Shown here: positions 53,328-61,389 of the stretch, piece by piece | Layout: each line of letters opens with the position of its first letter | How positions within the stretch are numbered: the stretch's first letter is position 1 | Origin: Rhodocyclaceae bacterium | GTDB taxonomy: Bacteria; Pseudomonadota; Gammaproteobacteria; Burkholderiales; Ga0077523 | NCBI GenBank assembly: GCA_020248405.1 | Contig: JADCHQ010000032.1 | Span: forward strand, 30,444 to 94,443 | Length of the DNA stretch: 64,000 nt | Reading direction: 5' to 3' | Position numbers and translations under genes: made by a program | The notes under the pieces: model-generated | Databases searched by the model: none | Seen by the model: only the letters and a program-made list of their open reading frames with translations | Told to the model about the DNA's origin: nothing

Positions 53328-53750
53328 TCAACGCCTCAGAGCGAGCAGGTAGGTGCGAACGTCCGCGATCTGCTCATCGGTAAGCTGATCGCCCCACGGC
53401 GGCATGCCGCGGTATCGACCCACCCCCTCGCCACCCTTGCGGACGATGAGTTCGATGTACGCCGCCGGGACCTGGGAGGTCACCAGGTTCGCGGGTTTCG
53501 GGGTATGGACCTTGGCGGCGCGACCGTCACCCTCGCCAGACTCGCCGTGGCACAGGACGCAGTAGTTGCGGTAGACGATCCGGCCACGAATCTTGGCGGC
53601 CTCCAGGGTGTGCTTGAACTCCCGGACGATACAGTCCTCCGCATCGATCGATTTGCAAACCTTCACGATCTGTTCCTGCTCGCCGCCAAACGCGGGTACG
53701 GACATGGCCATACCAAGCACCATCAGCATCCATGCTCCAGAGCGGTTCAT
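53328..53750 (-). CDS. Periplasmic class I cytochrome c
   Basis: The 140-residue precursor has a signal peptide (1-22, ending VPAFGG) and a single heme site CVLCHGESG with the axial Met in RYRGMPPWG. The fold has the usual three helices. A Cys pair in VCKSIDAEDCIVREF before the heme site is unusual and could form a disulfide. The ATG overlaps the cupredoxin stop. It is a candidate electron carrier between the cupredoxin, the diheme peroxidase and the terminal chain. Confidence 0.88.
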   Translation of the reverse strand: MNRSGAWMLMVLGMAMSVPAFGGEQEQIVKVCKSIDAEDCIVREFKHTLEAAKIRGRIVYRNYCVLCHGESGEGDGRAAKVHTPKPANLVTSQVPAAYIELIVRKGGEGVGRYRGMPPWGDQLTDEQIADVRTYLLALRR

Positions 53751-54085
53751 TGCTCCACCTCCACAACCATTTTCATGTTGGGGTGGATCGAGCATTCGAT
53801 CTCGGCTTTCCCGGGTTTCTTGAAGGTCACCGATTTGCTCTGACCCTGGGGATAGGAGCCCAGATCGAAGGTCGCCGCATCGGAGAGCGAAAAAACGTTG
53901 TGGAAAAACGGGTCGTCGTTGCGGAAAGAAACCGTGTCTCCCACCTTGACCTTCAGATGCCTGACGGTGAATTCCTTGTTCTTCTGGCCCACAACTGTAT
54001 CGGCCGCCAGGACCGAGCCGCTCATGGCAGCGATGAGCGTTCCCTTCAGGACGAGACCAAGGCATTGCTGGTGATTTTTTTTCAC
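53747..54085 (-). CDS. Small periplasmic cupredoxin
   Basis: The 112-residue precursor has a signal peptide (about 1-27, ending SGSVLA) and one type 1 copper domain: VKVGDTVSFRNDDPFFHNVFS supplies the first His and IECSIHPNMKMVVEV the Cys, His and Met ligands, so all four copper ligands are present. Small plastocyanin- or pseudoazurin-like electron carrier is the likely role. The GTG start has AAGGGAG upstream, and the end overlaps the cytochrome c gene. Confidence 0.88.
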   Translation of the reverse strand: MKKNHQQCLGLVLKGTLIAAMSGSVLAADTVVGQKNKEFTVRHLKVKVGDTVSFRNDDPFFHNVFSLSDAATFDLGSYPQGQSKSVTFKKPGKAEIECSIHPNMKMVVEVEQ

Positions 54086-54105
54086 GAGATGTACTCCCTT
54101 TTCGT

Positions 54106-54849
54106 TTAGGTTGGTGAATTCGTGATGGCAAGCGCGTCGGATGAATCCGTCGTGGCGCCTCGCTGCGCCACATCAGGGCCAGGTCGGCGACGCACGGCCA
54201 CATAAAGGCGGTAGGCCAGCAAAACTGCGATGACGGTCACATAGCAATAGGGCGTCGTGATGCCGGGCTTCGTCATCCAGACGAAATGCAGGCAGCCAGC
54301 CACGGCCGCGAGGTAGGCCAATCGGTGCAGACGCTTCCAGGAGCCGCCGAGGGTTCGTACCGACCAGTCGTTGGAGGTGATCGCCAGCGGGACCAGCGTC
54401 AACAGCGCCACCGTGCCGGCGACGATGAAGGGCTTTTCGCGCAGCGCGCGCCATGCCCCGTCCAAGTCCCAGGCCAGGTCGAATTCCAGGTAGACCCCCA
54501 GGTGGGCGAAGGCGTAGATGAATGCGATCACTCCAATGGCGCGCCGCATCCGCACAAGCGGGTTCCAGTCGGTCACGCGTTTGCCGGAGGGCGAACGGCA
54601 GATCACCATCACACCGGCAAGCGCGCGCCGGCCCGGTGTGATGGTCAGGCTGAGCGCAAGACAGATGAGCGACCAGCGGCCCGTGCCACGCTCCCATGTC
54701 TCCAAGGGGTTCGGGCCTAGCTTGCCGGCCACGGTGTTGACGATGAGGATCGCAGCAGGGGCAAGCAGCGCGGCGCACGTCAGCCACCAGCACTCCCGGT
54801 AGTGGCGTCGGAGCAGCTCGGCGGGGTGGAGGTGCACGAGCGCGTTCAT
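54106..54849 (-). CDS. msrQ: MsrQ heme-binding membrane subunit
   Basis: MsrQ (YedZ) is a b-type cytochrome that passes electrons from the quinone pool to MsrP, which repairs oxidised methionine in periplasmic proteins. The 247-residue protein has six hydrophobic helices in the ferric reductase-like pattern, GRWSLICLALSLTITPGRR, RRAIGVIAFIYAFAHLGVYLEFDLAWD and LGGSWKRLHRLAYLAAVAGCLHFVW with the axial histidines. The ATG overlaps msrP by four bases. Confidence 0.93.
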   Translation of the reverse strand: MNALVHLHPAELLRRHYRECWWLTCAALLAPAAILIVNTVAGKLGPNPLETWERGTGRWSLICLALSLTITPGRRALAGVMVICRSPSGKRVTDWNPLVRMRRAIGVIAFIYAFAHLGVYLEFDLAWDLDGAWRALREKPFIVAGTVALLTLVPLAITSNDWSVRTLGGSWKRLHRLAYLAAVAGCLHFVWMTKPGITTPYCYVTVIAVLLAYRLYVAVRRRPGPDVAQRGATTDSSDALAITNSPT

Positions 54850-55805
54850 CGGCGTTCGGTGGCCGCCACGCCAGCGTACAGATGGGCCACTTCAGGCGCA
54901 TAGCCGTTGAAGGGCAACGTGGGCCGCTTTCGCATTTCGCCAAGACGGATTTCCCGGGCCTGACTCCATCTTGGATGCGGCACGTCAGGATCCACGTTGG
55001 CGGAGAAGCTGTACTCCTCCGGGCTCACGCGCGTCCAGAAGGTCTCCGGGCGCTCGGCCCGCAGCTCGATGGAAACCACCGACTTGAGGCTCTTGTAGCC
55101 GTACTTCCATGGCACGACCAGGCGCACCGGCGCACCGTTCTGGTTTGGCAGCGTCTTGCCGTACATGCCGGTGGCGAGGAGCGTCAAAGGATGCGTGGCC
55201 TCCTCGATCGTAAGGCCCTCTGTGTAAGGCCAGGGTAGCCGGCGATCCCGCTGCCCGTAGAAGCGCGATGGGTCGCAGGGACCGACAAAGCGCACGTACT
55301 TTGCCCGTGCCAGCGGGGAGCACGCCCCGAGAACCCGGCCCAGGGGTACGCCCAGCCAGGGGATGACGGCCGACCAGCCTTCCACGCACCGAAGCCGGTA
55401 GATGCGCTCCTCGACGCCGAACAACGACTTCAGTTCGGCGACGCCGAAATTGCGGGGGTTTGCCACGTCGCCCTTGACCTCCACCTGCCAGGGGTAGGGC
55501 CGGAGATTTTCGGCAAGCTGTCGAATGGCCTTCTTGTCGGTGCTGTATTCGTAGAAGTTGTTGTAGCTAGACACTTCTTCGAAGGGCGAGAGCGTTTCGT
55601 CCATCGCGAGGCGCGGGGCGCCGTCGTAGCGAGCGACGGCCTTGGCTGCGCCAGCGACGATGGTCATGGCGCCGGCGCCAGCGGCCGCCAGGAAGCGGCG
55701 GCGGCTCCGGTAAACCCACTCGGGGGTGATGCCATCGGACGCGAGAGCACGAAGCCTGTTCACGGGAACGAGCCAGGAAAAGTTGATCAGGGTTATCCGG
55801 GGCAC
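54846..55805 (-). CDS. msrP: MsrP molybdopterin methionine sulfoxide reductase
   Basis: MsrP (YedY) is a Tat-exported molybdoenzyme that reduces methionine sulfoxide in periplasmic proteins. The twin-arginine signal SRRRFLAAAGAGAMTIVAG sits at about 34-52. The Mo-ligating Cys is in YRLRCVEGWSAVIPW near 145. NNFYEYSTDKKAI, and the C-terminal NGAPVRLVVPWKYGYKSLKSV, are family hallmarks. The first start is a GTG at 55805; an in-frame GTG 13 codons later gives a length closer to E. coli MsrP. It is coupled to msrQ. Confidence 0.94.
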   Translation of the reverse strand: MPRITLINFSWLVPVNRLRALASDGITPEWVYRSRRRFLAAAGAGAMTIVAGAAKAVARYDGAPRLAMDETLSPFEEVSSYNNFYEYSTDKKAIRQLAENLRPYPWQVEVKGDVANPRNFGVAELKSLFGVEERIYRLRCVEGWSAVIPWLGVPLGRVLGACSPLARAKYVRFVGPCDPSRFYGQRDRRLPWPYTEGLTIEEATHPLTLLATGMYGKTLPNQNGAPVRLVVPWKYGYKSLKSVVSIELRAERPETFWTRVSPEEYSFSANVDPDVPHPRWSQAREIRLGEMRKRPTLPFNGYAPEVAHLYAGVAATERR

Positions 55806-55831
55806 CGCGTGGTGCCCCGTAACTGCCGGCG

Positions 55832-57001
55832 CTAGTTGGGCAGGCGCGGCAACTCGACGGCCGTATGGGGGGAGGACAGCGCTTGCATGAACTCCACGAG
55901 GGCGGCCTTTTCCTCGGTTGTGAGGTCCAGGGCCTTCATGTTTGGCGACAGGTTGTCCTTCACCACCCCGCCCTTCGCGTAATGCTCCACCACATCGGCG
56001 AGGGTGGCGGCCGAGCCATCGTGGAAATATGGCGCAGTGCGCGCAGCCTCCCGCACCGTTGGCGTCTTGAAGGCACCCTTCATGCGGGCGATAGGTTTCT
56101 GGGTGAAGCGGCCCATATCAGGATTGTTCTCGCCCCAGGACGCAAGCCCCAGGTTGTGAAAGCCGTTGTCCGTGAAATTCGCGCCGGAGTGGCAAACGGA
56201 GCAGTTGCCCTTGTTCGGGTCGATGAAGACGCCGAAGCCCCGCACCTGTTGCGGCGTGAGCGCCGTAGTGTCACCGGCTACCCAGCGATCAAAGGGCGAG
56301 TCGCGGCTCACGACGGTTCGTTCGTAGGCCGCGATGGCCTTTGACAGGGTCCCCGAATCGATCGCTTGGCCGGGATAGGCTTTCTGGAAGGCCTCGCGAT
56401 AGGCTCCGTTCTGGTTGAGCCACTTAAACAGCGCCGGCAGGTTCATGTTCATTTCCTGCGCGGCCTCCATGGGGCCCATGGCTTGGTCCTCCAGCGTGGC
56501 CTTGCGGCCATCCCACATCTGGATGGGGTTGTAGCCGGTATTCACAACCGTCGGGGTGGCGCGCGCCAGGGCCTCCGAGCGGAAGCCGCGGGCAACCGGC
56601 AGGCCATCGGACCAACCGAACATGGGGTTGTGGCAAGTGGCGCACGACATGTTGCCGTCCCGCGACAGCCGGGGATCGAAGAACAGCATCTTGCCCAGCG
56701 CCACCCGGTCAGCCGTGGGGGCGTTGTTGTCCGGGGAGGGCGGTTCGCTCGGCAAGCGCCACTTGGCGAGGCTTGGATGGCCCGCCTGCAAGGTAATCGC
56801 CTCGCCATCCGTATCGTGCACAACGGTGCCTGCTGATCGGGTTGCGAACGCCACCGCGGCACCCAACACCAAAGGCGCAACCATGAGCGTTCGCAGCTTG
56901 AACCTTGGCTTGCCTGGCCCCGCTCCACGGCCACCCGTGGCCACCTTGATCTGGTCTGCCGCGTGGGTCCACCCACCGCCCGCCTTTCCCTGCTCGTTCA
57001 T
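55832..57001 (-). CDS. Diheme cytochrome c peroxidase (MauG/CcpA family), membrane anchored
   Basis: The 389-residue protein has two heme c sites, CATCHNP and CSVCHSG, spaced about 160 residues, and the family's LGKMLFFDPRLSRDGNMSC and FKTPTVREAARTAPYFHDGSAATLADVVEHYAKGG. It reduces H2O2 to water or, in MauG-like relatives, oxidises a protein. A single hydrophobic helix (about 37-53) after a 35-residue cytoplasmic basic tail would anchor it facing the periplasm. The ATG at 57001 has a strong AAGGAGG; an upstream ATG without one would add 17 residues. It is the first gene of the redox block. Confidence 0.9.
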   Translation of the reverse strand: MNEQGKAGGGWTHAADQIKVATGGRGAGPGKPRFKLRTLMVAPLVLGAAVAFATRSAGTVVHDTDGEAITLQAGHPSLAKWRLPSEPPSPDNNAPTADRVALGKMLFFDPRLSRDGNMSCATCHNPMFGWSDGLPVARGFRSEALARATPTVVNTGYNPIQMWDGRKATLEDQAMGPMEAAQEMNMNLPALFKWLNQNGAYREAFQKAYPGQAIDSGTLSKAIAAYERTVVSRDSPFDRWVAGDTTALTPQQVRGFGVFIDPNKGNCSVCHSGANFTDNGFHNLGLASWGENNPDMGRFTQKPIARMKGAFKTPTVREAARTAPYFHDGSAATLADVVEHYAKGGVVKDNLSPNMKALDLTTEEKAALVEFMQALSSPHTAVELPRLPN

Positions 57002-57340
57002 GGAATCCTCCTTCACCGTTGTAAAACGCACCCTAGAGGTGCGCTTGTTCATCGTTCTGATCTTTCACGGTGCATAACGGCGAGGAAATGTTCTTCTTTA
57101 GTGCATTTTTTTCTGGTAACCGGCCAAACGCACTAGTGCAGGGCATATAGCCCCTGATAAGCACTGTGTTGGGGCGCTGGGGCGAGCTTAAGGCTTTGAA
57201 ATTAGAAAGATAGCCCGCGGCCAGGGGGAATCTCGCGTCATCCATGGGCGCAGATGATTGGAGCGTTGTTGTCGCTCCGACCCGGAGGGCACGGCCCCGC
57301 CAGGGAACGCGGCCTGGCCCGGGCAGGACGCGCCAACTGA
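57002..57340. promoter_or_regulatory. 339-base intergenic region before the redox block
   Basis: No gene is visible. The region contains repeated GCACT/AGTGC half-sites: a perfect palindrome GCACTAGTGC (57130-57139), another AGTGC at 57100-57104 and GCACT at 57161-57165, about 30 bases apart. A hairpin CGCACC/GGTGCG lies at 57027-57042 in the predicted leader. Most of the upstream half (57200-57340) has no recognisable feature. The repeats suggest binding of a regulator that controls the peroxidase-MsrPQ genes. Confidence 0.45.
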
Positions 57341-58153
57341 TTACCGCACGCCGAAGATCCACCCCTCCAGGCTGGCGATGCGCCGCTCGGCCCCGGTGAG
57401 CGGCGGCGCGAAGTAGTCTTGCAACGCGCCGCGCCCCTGCATGTCCGCCAGCCACGCCGCCACGGCGAAGGCGTCCTGCTCGTCGGGGCTGCGATCCTCG
57501 CGCGGGTAACGGTGGCGCAGCAACGACGGATACACCTCCGCCAGAACGGCCTTGCGCCCGTCGGGCCGCCAGCCGTCGAAGGGCCAGAAGTGCAACCGGT
57601 CGCCCGCCTCGCGGCGCAGCCACGCCAGCCACGGGATGCCGGCGTGGGAGCTCTTCGCCACCGAACCATTCACGTCGAACAGAAAAACGCTCTTGGCCGA
57701 AGAGGTCCAGCGCTCCGCCAGGCGGTATTCAGTGGACGCGCCCGTGCGCTGGCCCGGCGCGAGCGCAAACCCGGCACGGTGCAGGCTGCCATCGCGCACT
57801 GCCTCCACGGTGGCATGGTCCAGGTGGGTGGGCCAGTGGGTGATGAAATCCTCCAGGAACGCCGGCCACCCGGGCAGCCCGTTCCGGTGGAAATAGGCCT
57901 GGGGAAACGAGAAGCAGAAATCCAGCCCCGCCACGAAGGGCTCGCCGCTGCGCGCCAGGTGGAGCAGCCACTGCGCCACCCCGGCGCGGGTCCAGTGGGG
58001 GCTGCGCCCGCCGCGGCCCGGCGCCGCCGCGGACACCTTGCGGGGCAGCGCATCGGCGGGCGTGGCCACGTACACCTGCAACCCGGGCAGCCGCTCGTGC
58101 GGCGTGCCGGCGCCGGAGTAGTCGATGCCGATGAAGCGGGTGAAGGGGGCCAT
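57341..58153 (-). CDS. Hypothetical protein with RNase H-like start (DUF429-like)
   Basis: The 270-residue protein begins with RFIGIDYSGAG, a pattern seen in RNase H-fold and DUF429 proteins, and has conserved-looking segments FVAGLDFCFSFPQAYF, SVFLFDVNGSVAKSSHAGIPWLAWLRRE, VLAEVYPSLL and SPDEQDAFAVAAWLADM, all consistent with that fold's acidic positions. A nuclease-like role is possible but not shown. The ATG at 58153 is chosen because it starts the fold. It closes the defence-like region on its left. Confidence 0.65.
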   Translation of the reverse strand: MAPFTRFIGIDYSGAGTPHERLPGLQVYVATPADALPRKVSAAAPGRGGRSPHWTRAGVAQWLLHLARSGEPFVAGLDFCFSFPQAYFHRNGLPGWPAFLEDFITHWPTHLDHATVEAVRDGSLHRAGFALAPGQRTGASTEYRLAERWTSSAKSVFLFDVNGSVAKSSHAGIPWLAWLRREAGDRLHFWPFDGWRPDGRKAVLAEVYPSLLRHRYPREDRSPDEQDAFAVAAWLADMQGRGALQDYFAPPLTGAERRIASLEGWIFGVR

Positions 58154-58310
58154 GGGCGTGCCGCGATTGTGCGCCGGTATGCCCCTGACTGCGCCCGGCC
58201 GCCCTTCCCTTGCCGACGCAGCACGCTCGCGGCACGAGGCGCGTCTTGTGCTGCCGCGGGCTGCAGCGCACAGACCCGCTTCAACGCGCACCGGCGGGCG
58301 CCGGGCCGGT

Positions 58311-59810
58311 TCAGGGCGCGCGCTCCACAACGCCGCCAGCCAGATCCCCCGCAATCAGCCGGAACTGCTCCAGCGCCGCTTCCAGGTCATCCACGATCTC
58401 CTGGGCGATCACTTCGGGCGGGGGCAGGTTATCGCTGTCGGCGAGGCTTTCGTCCTTGAGCCAGAAGATGTCGAGGCTAGCCTTGTCGCGGGCGATGAGC
58501 TCGTCGTACTCGTACACGCGCCAGCGGCCTTCGGGGGTCTGGGCGGTCCAGGTGGGCTGGCGCTGGTGGCGGTTGGCGGGGTTGTAGAGCGCGACGAACT
58601 CGGCCAGGTCTTCGCGCTTCAGCGGGTTGGTCTTCAGCGTGAAGTGCTTGTTGGTGCGCAGGTCGTAGATCCAGAGCTTGCGCGTCCAAGGCGTCTCCGA
58701 GGCGGGCTTGCGGTCGAAGAAGATCACGTTGGCCTTCACGCCCTGCGCATAGAACAGGCCCGTGGGAAGGCGCAGCAGGGTGTGCACGTCGCACTCGTGC
58801 AGCAGCTTGCGGCGGATGGTCTCGCCGGCGCCGCCTTCGAACAACACGTTGTCGGGCACCACCACCGCGGCGCGGCCATGGGACTTGAGCAGCGTCCTGA
58901 TGTGCTGCACGAAGTTCAGTTGCTTGTTACTGGTGGTGGCCCAGAAGTCGTCGCGCTCCACGATGTCTTTCTCGGTGGAGGTCTTGCCGTCTTCGCCCAC
59001 GATCATCGTGCTGCTCTTCTTGCCGAAGGGCGGATTGGCCAGCACCACGTCGAAGCGCTCGCCGGGGTCGGCGGCCAGCGCGTCGGCCACGCGCACCGGC
59101 ACGCTCTTCTCGGACCCGATGCCATGGAGCATAAGGTTCATCGCGCACACGCGCGCCGTGCCCTGCACCAGCTCCCAGCCGCGGAAGGCGCCTTCCTTCA
59201 GATGGCGCTTCTCGTCGCGGGTGAGGTTGGGGTAGTTGTGTGTGAGGTACTGGTGCGCGGTGAACAGAAAGCCGCCGGTGCCGCAGGCCGGATCGCAGGT
59301 CACCTCACCCGGCCGGGGCGCGATGCAGTCCACCATCGCCTGAATGAGCGCGCGCGGCGTGAAGTACTGGCCGGCGCCGGACTTGATGTCCTGCGCGTTG
59401 CGCTCCAGCAGGCCCTCGTAGGCGTCGCCCTTCACGTCGGCGCCCATCGCCGACCAGTTTTCGGCGCCGATCAGGTCAACGATTACGCGCCGCAGCTTGG
59501 CCGGGTCCTGGAACTTGTTCTGCGCCTTGCCGAAGATCAACGCCAGCGTGCCCGGCTGCTTGCCCAGCTCTTCCAGCGTGTGGCGGTAGTGGTCGAACAG
59601 CGCATCGCCATCCTTGGCCAGCAGCGCCGGCCACGCGTAGGCGGCGGGGATGGGGCTGGGCTGGCTGTACGGAGGCCGGCTGCGCTCGTCGGCCATCTTG
59701 AGGAACAGCAGGTAGGTGAGCTGCTCGACGTAGTCGCCATAGCTCATCCCGTCGTCGCGCAGGACGTTGCAGTAGTTCCAGAGCTTCTGGACGAGGGTGG
59801 AGGTGTTCAT
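58311..59810 (-). CDS. hsdM: Type I restriction-modification N6-adenine methyltransferase (HsdM)
   Basis: HsdM is the methyltransferase subunit that, with HsdS, modifies adenine at a bipartite site. The 499-residue protein has the HsdM N-terminal domain (1-130), SAM motif I DPACGTGGFLFTA near 180, and catalytic motif IV VLANPPFGKKSS near 260. Length and motifs are intact. There is no hsdS or hsdR in the window; the gene overlaps the DUF1016 nuclease by four bases. The 5' part is repeated at 62149-62447 and an internal part at 60961-61303. Confidence 0.93.
   Translation of the reverse strand: MNTSTLVQKLWNYCNVLRDDGMSYGDYVEQLTYLLFLKMADERSRPPYSQPSPIPAAYAWPALLAKDGDALFDHYRHTLEELGKQPGTLALIFGKAQNKFQDPAKLRRVIVDLIGAENWSAMGADVKGDAYEGLLERNAQDIKSGAGQYFTPRALIQAMVDCIAPRPGEVTCDPACGTGGFLFTAHQYLTHNYPNLTRDEKRHLKEGAFRGWELVQGTARVCAMNLMLHGIGSEKSVPVRVADALAADPGERFDVVLANPPFGKKSSTMIVGEDGKTSTEKDIVERDDFWATTSNKQLNFVQHIRTLLKSHGRAAVVVPDNVLFEGGAGETIRRKLLHECDVHTLLRLPTGLFYAQGVKANVIFFDRKPASETPWTRKLWIYDLRTNKHFTLKTNPLKREDLAEFVALYNPANRHQRQPTWTAQTPEGRWRVYEYDELIARDKASLDIFWLKDESLADSDNLPPPEVIAQEIVDDLEAALEQFRLIAGDLAGGVVERAP
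59512..59810 (-). repeat. hsdM 5' segment, present in three copies
   Basis: The first ~300 bases of intact hsdM recur at 62149-62447 with only scattered mismatches, and its last ~90 bases (about 59512-59600) recur at 61211-61303. These direct repeats show segmental duplication or repeated acquisition of hsdM alleles, and could recombine to delete the genes in between. Confidence 0.8.
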
Positions 59811-60883
59811 TCGTCCTCGGTGCGCTTGTTCTCGATGTGTGCCCGCGACACCGCTGCGGCTTCCTGAAGCTTGCGTTGAAGGACATCCTTCGGTGGCAGC
59901 ACGGTCAGGTACTCCGCAACGTGGATACCGGTCTTGTGGAGCTCCAGCAGTTCGATGCGCCCGCGGTCCTTGCCCGTGCAGAGGATGATGCCGATGGGTG
60001 GTTCCTCGCCCGGCTTTCGCTCGTACTTGTCCAGCCAGCGCAGGTACAGCTCCATCTGGCCCTTGTGTTCGGGACGGAAGCGGTCGAGCTTGAGTTCCAC
60101 CACCACCAGCCGTCGCAGATCGCGCTGGTAGAACAACAGGTCTAGGTAGAAGTCCTCTTCGTCGACGGTGATGCGCTTCTGCCGCGCCAGGAACGCGAAG
60201 CCGCTGCCCAGCTCGAGGATGAAGTGCTCCATCTCACGCAGGATGGCGGCCTCGAGGTCCTTCTCCTGGTAGGTGTCTTTCAGACCCAGGAAATCGAGAA
60301 GATAGGGATCGCGCAGCACCAGATCGGCGGAGACGCGGTCTTCGTCGCGCAGCGCGGCGAGCTCCATGCGCGCCAGATCGGCTGGCTTGCGCGACAGCGC
60401 CGTGCGCTCGTAGAGCATGCCGCCGATCTTGTCCCGCAGGACGCGCACGCTCCAGCGGTGGGCGCGACACATCTCGGCGTAGAACTCGCGTTGCAGCGGC
60501 TCCTTCAGCGGCAGCAGGGCAAGGAAGTGCGTCCAGCTCAATTCTCGTATCAGCGATACGACGATCTTCTCGTCGGGGAAGACCTGCGCTAACTGGATCA
60601 TCCGCCGCAGGTTCTTCTCGCTAAAGCTACTGCCGTACTCGGCCTCCAATTGTCGCGACAGCGTGACGACAATCTGCTCGCCATAGGCGGCGCGGTCGCC
60701 GGCCAGAACATCGGCATGAATACGACGGCCGATGCGCCAGTACAGCAGCGTCAGCGTCGCATTGGCCGTCGACACCACGTGCGCTCGCGCGTCGGCAACG
60801 AGGCGGCGGATGTCGGCGATCAGTGCGTTGCCCGTCGAGTCGGCCTTGGCCGAGGCGCTGCGGGTAGTCTTCCGGGTCACCAT
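59807..60883 (-). CDS. DUF1016/YhcG family PD-(D/E)XK nuclease
   Basis: The 358-residue protein has an N-terminal DUF1016_N helical domain (about 18-160, with IRRLVADARAHVVSTANATLTLLYWRIGRRI and FLALLPLKEPLQREFYAEM) and a C-terminal restriction-like domain (180-340) with EDFYLDLLFYQRDLRRLVVVELKLD, giving the D and ExK catalytic residues, and ExQxxLYLRWLDKY-like helix GQMELYLRWLDKY. Such nucleases often sit in type I RM loci. The stop overlaps the hsdM ATG, so the two proteins are coupled; the DNA target and purpose are unknown. Confidence 0.87.
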   Translation of the reverse strand: MVTRKTTRSASAKADSTGNALIADIRRLVADARAHVVSTANATLTLLYWRIGRRIHADVLAGDRAAYGEQIVVTLSRQLEAEYGSSFSEKNLRRMIQLAQVFPDEKIVVSLIRELSWTHFLALLPLKEPLQREFYAEMCRAHRWSVRVLRDKIGGMLYERTALSRKPADLARMELAALRDEDRVSADLVLRDPYLLDFLGLKDTYQEKDLEAAILREMEHFILELGSGFAFLARQKRITVDEEDFYLDLLFYQRDLRRLVVVELKLDRFRPEHKGQMELYLRWLDKYERKPGEEPPIGIILCTGKDRGRIELLELHKTGIHVAEYLTVLPPKDVLQRKLQEAAAVSRAHIENKRTEDE

Positions 60884-61389
60884 CCGATCAGGCTCCTATC
60901 GTGTGAGGCGCCGGCACCCCGCGCCCCTAACACGCCGAACAACACGGTCGTGACACCCGCCGCCAGCTGATTCAGGGCGCGCGGGGTGAAGTACTGACCA
61001 GCGCCGGACTTGATGTCCTGCGCGCTGCGCCCCAGCAGGCCCAAGTAGGTATCGCCCTTCGCGTCGGCGCCCATGGCCGACCAGTCTTCCGCGCCGATCA
61101 GGTCGACGATCACGCGCCGCAGCTTGGCCGGATCCTGACAATCTCCACCGGAGATTGGACGCCCCCAGGGCGCCCGGAGGGTGAGCATCGCCACAAGGCG
61201 ATGCGAATCAAACTTGTTCTGCGCCTTGCCGAAGATCAGCGCCAGTGTGCCCGGCTGCTTGCCCAGCTCTTCCAGCGTGTGGCGGTCGTGGTCGAACAGC
61301 AACCCCGCATACTCGTCGGCTGCAGGCGGCTCGGCGTGCAGCAGGCCCGCGCCGCACAGGCGGTCAAGATTCGGCAAGGGCATCGTCAT
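60877..61389 (-). pseudogene. Chimeric remnant: HEPN-like start fused to an hsdM fragment
   Basis: Reading from the ATG at 61389 or 61383, the first ~27 residues (LPNLDRLCGAGLLHAEPPAADEYAGLL) look like the beginning of a HEPN toxin encoded after an MNT nucleotidyltransferase. They then switch abruptly into HsdM sequence (FDHDRHTLEELGKQ to GQYFTPRAL) that is near-identical to the intact copy. A clean in-frame 24-residue insertion interrupts the HsdM part. The frame then runs out into unrelated sequence and overlaps the nuclease start. Neither a working toxin nor a methyltransferase can result. Confidence 0.75.
61138..61210. repeat. 73-base palindromic element inserted in frame in an hsdM copy
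   Basis: Compared with the intact hsdM, these 73 bases replace a single base, a net gain of 72 bases or 24 codons without stop. The element contains two perfect 8-bp hairpins, CAATCTCC/GGAGATTG (61139-61157) and GCATCGCC/GGCGATGC (61185-61204), with a CGCCC/GGGCG dyad between them. Size, structure and clean in-frame insertion resemble REP-like or Rickettsia-type palindromic elements. No second copy is present in the window. Confidence 0.75.

Noticed and set aside
57027..57042. Hairpin CGCACC/GGTGCG near the peroxidase start
   Set aside because: Only six base pairs, between two possible start codons; too short to call a riboswitch or attenuator.
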